Positions 57,337-64,000 of a stretch of DNA of 64,000 nt are shown here, piece by piece (position 1 is the stretch's first letter; each line of letters starts with the position of its first letter). The stretch covers positions 4,692,001 to 4,756,000 of the forward strand of contig NC_080422.1 of the NCBI RefSeq assembly GCF_029873635.1, in the 5' to 3' direction. A model generated the notes under the pieces. That model did not search any database and was not told where the DNA came from. It saw only the letters and a program-made list of their open reading frames with translations. A program made the translations under genes and the position numbers. The DNA comes from Malania oleifera (Eukaryota > Streptophyta > Magnoliopsida > Santalales > Ximeniaceae).

Positions 57337-58236
57337 TTTGTTTTGCAAGCTGAAAATCCTTATTTACAGAGGATTTGGTGCCGGAAAAAAACATGTGATT
57401 CACATTGAATTTGACTTTTATTTCTTTACGTTTTTTTTCTTCTCTTACCTTTTATTATTTCTTCACATTTTTTTTTTCCTTCTCTTATCATTTATTGCAA
57501 CCACATGTGTTCACTCCCTCCAAACATGTTCTTCACATTTTTTTTTAATTAATTAATTAATTTATTTATTTATCATTTATTGCAACCATATGTGTGACCC
57601 AACAACAAGGGGAGGTTTGAGTCATTTTGGCAAACCTCAAGGGAGGTCATTAGAATTCTTGAAATCTCAATAGAGGTTCCTAGATTTTTGAAACCTCGAG
57701 AGATGTTGGTGTTTTTTACCAAATTTGAGGGAAAGTCAGTATTTTTTGCCTAAAAAAAGCATCGCGGAAGGGGGGAATAACCTGAAAATTGTTGGGGAAA
57801 TACCCATTTCATTTACCTTTCGCAAAATATGTCCCAACTAGATCAAAAAATTGATAAATATAAGAGGTGAAAAATAGAATGGGCTGTACCAAAAATATCA
57901 ATATTTTGTATTTACAATAAAATTTCCATCATGAACAAAATTTACAGTGTGTTTTGTGAGCATTCATAACTTTATCTAAAATAATAGCCTGAAGAGACAC
58001 CAACCATGTGGTATCAAATTCTGAATTCTCCAAAGTTGCATGGCAAGGACAGAGAACCAAATTCCTATCAGGGGCATGTGGGCATTTCAAATTACAGCCT
58101 AAGAATTAAGATCATGCCTAAAGTTATAATATTTTTTTCGTGGTTTATGTAAGGCACCTTTTTTGTTTCCACAAAATGTAAGCTACAATCTATTGATATT
58201 TATGGAAAAATGATATGAAGCTTACATTTATTGCTT
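57337..58236. other. Intergenic sequence
   Basis: T-rich and A/T-rich DNA. The stretch at 57600-57770 has several phrases on CCTCAAGGGAGG and GAAACCTC that look like a decayed dispersed repeat, loosely like 42600-42900. The first copy of the 1.8-kb tandem duplication begins near 57990. No gene is supported. Confidence 0.45.
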
Positions 58237-58253
58237 CCATCTATAATCATTAG

Positions 58254-58393
58254 TTTTTTTTTTTTTTTTGGGTAAAAGATGGCGGCACCTCCTTTCTTAA
58301 TTTTATTAATAACCCTCACTTATGGCAGAAGAATACCGTGTAAACAAAATGACACTTGGCGCTTATATAATAACCAAATAAAAAACACCTAAT
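58254..58393 (-). mobile_element. Truncated L1-type LINE with 17-bp TSD
   Basis: This is a 140-bp insertion with a perfect TSD, CCATCTATAATCATTAG (58237-58253 and 58394-58410). It starts with a T run, so the poly(A) tail is on the minus strand, and carries the same 3' end as 42168-42310 (TGCCGCCATCTTTTACCC, GGGTTATTAATAAAATT). It is strongly truncated at the 5' end, the usual result of target-primed reverse transcription. Confidence 0.85.
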
Positions 58394-60090
58394 CCATCTA
58401 TAATCATTAGTTGATTCCCAAGAAAGCATGTTTTCTAATGTCCAAAGGGTTTGTTTTTTGGCTTTCGCTGCTGCCACACTGAAGAAATCAATTATGAAAA
58501 CGATTTCTTTATGTTACAAGTTTTCCATTTCTGTTATTAATTTTTTAACTGTTCGCAAAGAAATTAAAAATCTGATTTATGGTCCTCAGCTATTTTGAAT
58601 AGTTGTTTTTCGAATATTTTAATATCCAATTTAATTAAACAACTCATTTTACATACTTTTTAATTAAAATTGAAATAAAACAACCATATAAATTTAAAAA
58701 TATAATTAAAATAAAAAAATATATATTTACTGTTCTTGAACTGTCACGTAGAATAAGATTGTTCTTGTAAAGTACAATTAAGTAAAATAATTGTATTAAA
58801 TTTTATTTTTAAATTATATTATTTTGTAATTTTAATTGTAATTTGGTTCGAAGGACAAAAATGAGGATCTGTTAAATCAAGTTTTTGATTTATTTTTAAT
58901 TTTATAAATATTAACCAAACAGGTTAATGATTTCGATTTTTAGTTTTTATTTTCATAATTTTTGGCAGTAGCATATTTTGAACGGCTCAAAAGAAAGGAA
59001 ACTTGGGATTCCTTTTAACTGGTTGGGATTTTTATAAAGGGCATTTGTATTGTGAAAAAGATTTTGACTCTGGTACTCTAGTTGTCCCAAGGGGGACTTT
59101 AGATGGTTCACTTGGACCATTGCAGGCAGTCCCACTTTGGAAAACAGTAAGGTATTGACTTTATATAGCAGAGAGGAGGCAACCCTTTGAAACCCAACTC
59201 TGTGTTTTAGACCACTGCTTGACAAAAATTGCTTGGAATTATGACCAATGCAAAGGAACTTGATGTGTTCAGCAGACTGTTTATGCAACTTCGGTGTGCA
59301 CTGCGAACACTTGTCGACCGATACGGACCAATTGCTTTGGAACATGGACAACTTGTCCCTAGGAAAACTATGACAAGGAATTTCTTGTCACCGACCTATT
59401 AGGTATCTATGTGTCGTAAGTTGAACACTTGGGACAAGTTCCACGTTGGTGAAATGAGTCTTTCCGTGAGGCTCATCTGCTAACAAATATTCTCTATCAA
59501 ATGTAACTTTCAGAATTAGCACCTTCACAGAAGATTGACACAGCTTTTAAATTTGAAAGAAGCTTTTTTCAAGTTTTAATCCCAAGGATTGCTCTTGATT
59601 CAGAAAGAGGTTTTAAAGTTACAGTTCTTTCGAAATTCATAACTAAGGTGAGATTTTCGAATAGTTTCTTGTTATTAGTATTTTGTGCATTTGCAAGCAT
59701 AGTCATTTTTGTGGATAAGCAAATCAGAATCTGCTTATGATCAACTGATGAATTTCCATGACCAAGAAACAATATTGAGCTGGATAGAGCCCTATCTGCC
59801 TGGTGAACCAATTTTTATTAATGGTTAAACCAATTCAAAAGCTGCATGGCAAGGACAGAGAGAACCAAAATCCTGACGGGGGCTTGTGGGCATTTCATGT
59901 TACAGCCTAAGACTAAGATATGCCAAGTTAGAAGATTTTTTCTTGGTTTAGACAATTCATTTTTTTGTTTCCAAAAAATGTAGGCAGCAATATACTGAGA
60001 TCTATGGAAAAAGGCATCAAGCTTAGGCGTTTATTACCTCCATCTATGCACCAGGTTCATTCCTTCTGATTCCCAAGAAAACATGTTTTC

Positions 60091-60346
60091 TAATGCTTTA
60101 GTTAATTCCCAAGAAAACACAAAGGAAGAAAAGAAAACTTTGGAATTTTTAATTGGTTGGGACTCTTAAGGGCATTTGTTCTGTTAAAAAGATTTGACTT
60201 TGGTACTCCTGCTTTTTCTAATGCTTTAGTTGATTCCCAAGAAAACACAAAGGAAGAAAAGAAAACTTTGGAATTTTTAATTGGTTGGGACTCTTAAGGG
60301 CATTTGTTCTGTTAAAAAGATTTGACTTTGGTACTCCTGCTGTCCC
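60091..60346. repeat. Tandem duplication of 128 bp
   Basis: TAATGCTTTAGTTAATTCCC at 60091 recurs at 60219 with one change, and the following sequence through TTTGACTTTGGTACTCCTGCT is repeated almost exactly. It lies within copy 2 of the larger duplication and is younger than it. Confidence 0.9.
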
Positions 60347-60801
60347 AAGGGGGACTTTAGATGATTCATTTGGACCATCGCAGTCTCACTTTCAGTTGGG
60401 TTCCCCCTTCTTTTGGAAAAGAATAAGGTGCTGACTCTATATAGCAGAGAGCAGACAATCCTTTGAAACCCAACTTTGTATTTAAGAGCACTGCTCGTAG
60501 ATACTACAGTTTCAGCTGTACTTTCGGCATGTTTGGTTTGCGGATTGGAATAGGGTAGGAAAGGAATGAAATAAAAAAATTGAATGGAGAGCAACTAAAT
60601 GAAGTGATAAATTTGATTCCATTCTCATAATTCAGTTCCTTTCCTACATACCAGATGTGCAGTTGTGGAAAAACCACCATGTGCTTTCTGTGGTTCATCC
60701 CACATCAAGAAACTTGACATGCAGATGCTGCTTCAAGCCTCCAAATGGTATAAGAAACTGGTTTTCACCGCATTGAAACTAGTTCAGAATCAGAGAACTT
60801 A

Positions 60802-60847
<46 letters not shown>

Positions 60848-61239
60848 ATAACTTGTCTCCATGTTGAACAAGAACATTCCTGGAAATCTTCCATAACCCA
60901 AAATATAAAAAAAAGCATCAGATTCTTGACAAAACCTGCTTGGAATCATGGCCATCACAAATGAGTTTGTAACTTTCAGCTGAATGTTTAAGCAACTTCT
61001 TTGTTATACTGCAGACACTTGTCAATCTGTACAGGTTGATTGCTTTTGGAACAAGGACAACTTGTCACTGGGACAACCATGATAAAGGAATTTCTTGTCA
61101 CCTTCAGTTCAGATTACATTGAACACTGAACAAGGTCCATTTTGGTGGAATTAATCTTCCAATGAGGCTCATCTGCTAATAAATAGTCTCCTCTAATGCA
61201 GCTTTCAGAAATAATACCTTCACAGAAGGTAGATGTAAT

Positions 61240-61730
61240 TGTGGTATCTTTGGGATTTTTGGGAGGAGCTCGTAGCGGAGCTAGAAGGAGTGAACTTCAT
61301 GGTAATACATCAATACAGGGAAGGTAATAGTGCGGTTGATTTTCTTGCTAAGGAAGGAGAAACGGGAACAATGTAATCTATGAAGAACAACATCTTTTAT
61401 CACGTTATCTGAAAGGTATACTTTGGATGGATAGGTGGGTCTCACTTCTGTTCATCGTTAGTTCAATCTCGAGTTTTGTTTGGTGGATTTTGATTTGTTT
61501 AAGTTTTTTTTTTTTTTTGTGTGTTTTTATCTAGGCCTTTTTCTTAGTTAGCATTGTTTAGATCTGTTGTCCTGGTTTGGTTGGTTCTTGGTATTATTTT
61601 TGGGAGGGTTTTATTTTATTTATTTGTAATCTCCCTTTTGCTTATCTTGTAACCACAGTATTCCTTTGCCAAAAGTGAGGGCATATTAATAAATAATAGG
61701 AGGTGTCGCTCTTTTTTTTTTAATGAAAGA
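61240..61730 (+). pseudogene. L1-type LINE 3' fragment (RNase H end and 3' UTR)
   Basis: The plus strand at about 61300-61375 reads VIHQYREGNSAVDFLAKEGE, the C-terminal RNase H block of plant L1-type LINEs. The 3' UTR at 61610-61720 has CAAAAGTGAGGGCATATTAATAAATAATAGG and GTGTCGCTC, matching the shorter copies at 42168 and 58254 in reverse. It interrupts the 1.8-kb duplicated sequence. No clear TSD or poly(A) tail was found. Confidence 0.7.
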
Positions 61731-62341
61731 AGCTTTCAAGTTTTTATCCCAAGGGTTGTTTTTGATTCAAAAAGTGGTTCTAAAATTTTAGCTTTTTCAA
61801 AATTAATAATAAGCTGAGTCTTTGAATAGGTTATTAGTACTAGTGTGTGTGTGCATTTTCAAGCATAGTCCATTTTGTGGATAAGCAAAGCAGAATTTGC
61901 TCTAGTCAATATCATGGTTTGAGTTTATTTAAGTGAACATCCATTAGAGTCAATACTAGAATTTCCATGACCAAGAAATAATATTGGCGAGGACAGAGAA
62001 ACCCTATCTGCTCAGTTAAGAATTACTTCATCTGATATTCTGATGGATTAACACCATCTAATTGGATAGGTAAGTTTACTATTGACTTAGACCCATACAT
62101 TTGTGTATTTAGGCCACTGGAGAAAGTGTACCACGTGCTGTTATCAACAGTAAACAGGAGAGGAACCATGTGCACACTTGAGCACACATGCAATCACAGT
62201 TTTTGATATGTTATTTTGCAGGGTAATATTGGTAATTCATATTTAAAATTTTGATATAGTCAATGGTCTCCTTTTTGGGCTCCTAGTGAATAAAAACTGA
62301 AGGCGCTGGAGAGCATTTTTAACATCAAGAAATCCCCCATA
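61731..62341 (+). promoter_or_regulatory. Upstream region of CBL gene 2
   Basis: The first 300 bases belong to copy 2 of the 1.8-kb duplication. ATGTTATTTTGCAG ending near 62221 is a possible acceptor of a 5' UTR intron. No convincing TATA box or transcription start was identified, so the promoter is not placed. Confidence 0.3.
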
Positions 62342-64000
62342 ATGGGATGTGTTTGTATGAAGCAGAAGCTGAGGTACAACCAGAAAGCTGCTCTTGCAGC
62401 TCAAACATGTTGTAAGCTCTGAGTTCTTTTCATTTACTCATTTCGAGATGAAAGTTTTTTTGAGATTTATTTTTCACTTTTTTAATTGAGTGTTACTTTG
62501 CAAATACATAATAGTGATGTGCAATTATTTTTCACGTTCATTTTTAAGGTCCTTTTGACTTTTATGCTTGCAGTTAATGTTAAGGACATTGAAGTTTTGT
62601 ACGAGTTGTTTAGGAAATTAAGCAGTTCTATAGTTGATGATGGGTACATCAGCAAGGTAAATTTCAATAGTAATTCTCAGCCACTGTTCAGTTAACAGAA
62701 AACTCTAGGTGCAATATTAATGTATGTATGCAAGACAATTCAATCACTTGACAGTTGATACTGAGTTGGTGTAGCATGACAATTCAATCACTTGACACTG
62801 AGTTGTAGTAGTAGTTTGGAAATTTTAGCTTTGACCAAGTAGATTAATTTTGGTCATGGGCTTTTGATTTTCATGAAAAGGCATCCTGAACTTTTACTAC
62901 TGGTTTTGCAGGAAGAGTTTCAGATTGGCTTATTCAGGAACAGCAAAAACCAGAATTTCTTCGCAGATAGGGTTGGGTTCCTGTCGTTATATTTGATTTT
63001 TGAGTGAAAACAGAAAAAATAAATAAATAAGGGGATGCTGATCAGATACTGCCATCCAAATTCTATCTTTATCTTCCTTAGGATGACAATATCTTGGTTT
63101 TGGGTTTGTTTTAATAGATTTTCAGTTTGTTTGATACCGAACATGATGGGCTGATAGAATTCAGAGAGTTTGTTCAATCTTTGAGTGTTTTCCACCCAGA
63201 TGCCCCTCAAACAGCAAAAGTAAATTGTATGTAACTTGCCTCAATTATGCTTGTATGAGTCTTCTTGCCATTGTGTGAAGTTTGTACTGAAGCTTTGACG
63301 TTCCATGTGGCAGTTGCATTTCAATTATATGATGTACGAGACACAGGCTTCATTGAGCATGTTGAGGTGAATGGAAGTGCTGATTCTACAGTCAGTTTTC
63401 TGAAAATCACACATAACTAACACATTAACCTAGTGACAGAAGTTCACAACAAAGTTAAGCTGATCTCCATGAAGTTAATGAGAAAATTGAAGTGACTAAA
63501 GACTTCTGTGTCCTGCCGTGTATTCCCCAAAGATATTTGACCTAAATTTTAAGTTGTTAATTTTTTTTTATGAAAAAGTACTCATGTATATGCCAATGGA
63601 TGTCTATAGCTTTTCATGTTTAATTATTTTCTTGTAAATGGATTGATCCCGTAAAAAAACAGATGCTGCTGTAGTTTCAATGAATAATTTCCCACACATT
63701 TCATTGATAACAATTCTATCTTATATACACAATAGTTGAGGAGCTAATTTAGGAATTATACAAACGTTGAAGCTAAATCTATGCTACTGTTACAATGTAC
63801 AGCTATAGAATTCAAACTTAGAATCAGTTACAAATGTAGAATTAATGACAGAATATGTGACATGATCTTAGGCTAGACATGCTCTGTTTTGGTTTGATTG
63901 TGATCCACACATTCTTCCCTTATAGATCCTATTCGTTGACAGAATGTTTTTAATGGATTATATCGTGAAAGGTCAAGGAGATGATTGTGGCTTTTCTAAA
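62342..64000 (+). CDS. CBL gene 2: calcineurin B-like Ca2+ sensor, CBL4/5/8-like (3' end outside window)
   Basis: This is a paralogue of CBL gene 1. Visible exons are 62342-62411, 62574-62656, 62912-62971, 63118-63226, 63314-63366 and 63972-64000 (cut by the window end). Exons 2-5 are 83, 60, 109 and 53 nt, exactly as in gene 1, with the same phases. It starts MGCVCMKQK: Gly2 is a myristoylation site and Cys3/Cys5 are likely S-acylation sites, which fits plasma-membrane targeting. EF-hand loops lie at 40-53 (14-residue CBL type), 77-88 ([12 protein letters not shown]) and 114-125 ([12 protein letters not shown]). The fourth EF-hand and FPSF motif should follow beyond the window. The N-terminus resembles CBL5 and CBL4. 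Confidence 0.88.

Larger units (their letters stand above)
57990..62040. repeat. Diverged tandem duplication of about 1.8 kb between the CBL genes
   Basis: Copy 1 is about 57990-59819 and copy 2 about 59820-62040. They share, in the same order: GCATGGCAAGGACAGAGA, GTGGGCATTTCA, CATGTTTTCTAATG, GTCCCAAGGGGGACTTTAGATG, CTTTGAAACCCAACT, GAGGCTCATCTGCTAA, CCTTCACAGAAG and AATTTCCATGACCAAGAAA. Copy 1 contains the truncated L1 at 58254-58393; copy 2 contains the L1 fragment at about 61240-61730 and a CT microsatellite (60806-60843). No function is recognised. Confidence 0.75.

Noticed and set aside
62482-62667. Minus-strand reading frame overlapping exon 2 of CBL gene 2
   Set aside because: It is an antisense shadow of a well-supported exon with matching splice sites and paralogue structure.

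Overview
The window is nuclear DNA from a dicot-like flowering plant. Two genes with many short exons encode calcineurin B-like (CBL) calcium sensors, which are plant proteins. Almost everything else is plant retrotransposon DNA (Tekay-type chromovirus, Athila, RTE and L1 LINEs, TRIM, Copia LTR) and small MITE-like elements. There are no bacterial operons, no CRISPR array and no rRNA or tRNA genes. The species cannot be named from this sequence alone.

Left two thirds (1-41822): nested retrotransposons on the minus strand, followed by a large tandem duplication. The nest can be read from target-site duplications (TSDs) and from broken reading frames. An RTE LINE (plus strand, 3' part at 24916-25636) was hit by a Tekay-type element, TK2, whose 5' LTR is 22930-24915 and whose gag lies at 21299-22482. 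An Athila element (18-21298) sits in the TK2 protease region. The Athila element was itself hit twice: a complete Tekay-type element, TK1 (470-9367, TSD TTAAC), lies in its 3' LTR, and a solo LTR (17265-19192, TSD CGTGG) lies near the start of its gag gene. A block starting inside Athila (12072) and ending in non-repeat flank (28124) is repeated head to tail as 28125-41822, with GTAA shared at the junction. The second copy has lost about 2.4 kb, including the Athila reverse transcriptase. All the retroelement genes are broken by stops, frameshifts or deletions.

Right third (41823-64000): two tandem CBL genes on the plus strand. CBL gene 1 (46366-52107, eight coding exons, 237 residues) is complete; its introns hold two TRIM elements and other small repeats. 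CBL gene 2 (62342 to the window end) shows five full exons and the start of the sixth. Exons 2 to 5 have exactly the same lengths and phases as in gene 1, so the pair arose by gene duplication. Gene 2 begins Met-Gly-Cys, the usual myristoylation/palmitoylation signal; gene 1 does not. CBL proteins bind Ca2+ through four EF-hands and activate CIPK kinases, so the two genes probably act in the same type of pathway at different membranes.

Between the CBL genes lies an LTR-derived block containing a near-perfect inverted repeat (arms of about 0.88 kb, 6-nt loop, centre near 54797), then a Copia-type LTR, a 140-bp truncated L1 with a 17-bp TSD, and a diverged tandem duplication of about 1.8 kb. 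The inverted repeat is the most unusual structure in the window. Transcription from its own LTR promoter would give a long hairpin RNA. Three LTR families here also share an array of a palindromic decamer (TCGTCGACGA and variants) just upstream of the predicted TATA box.
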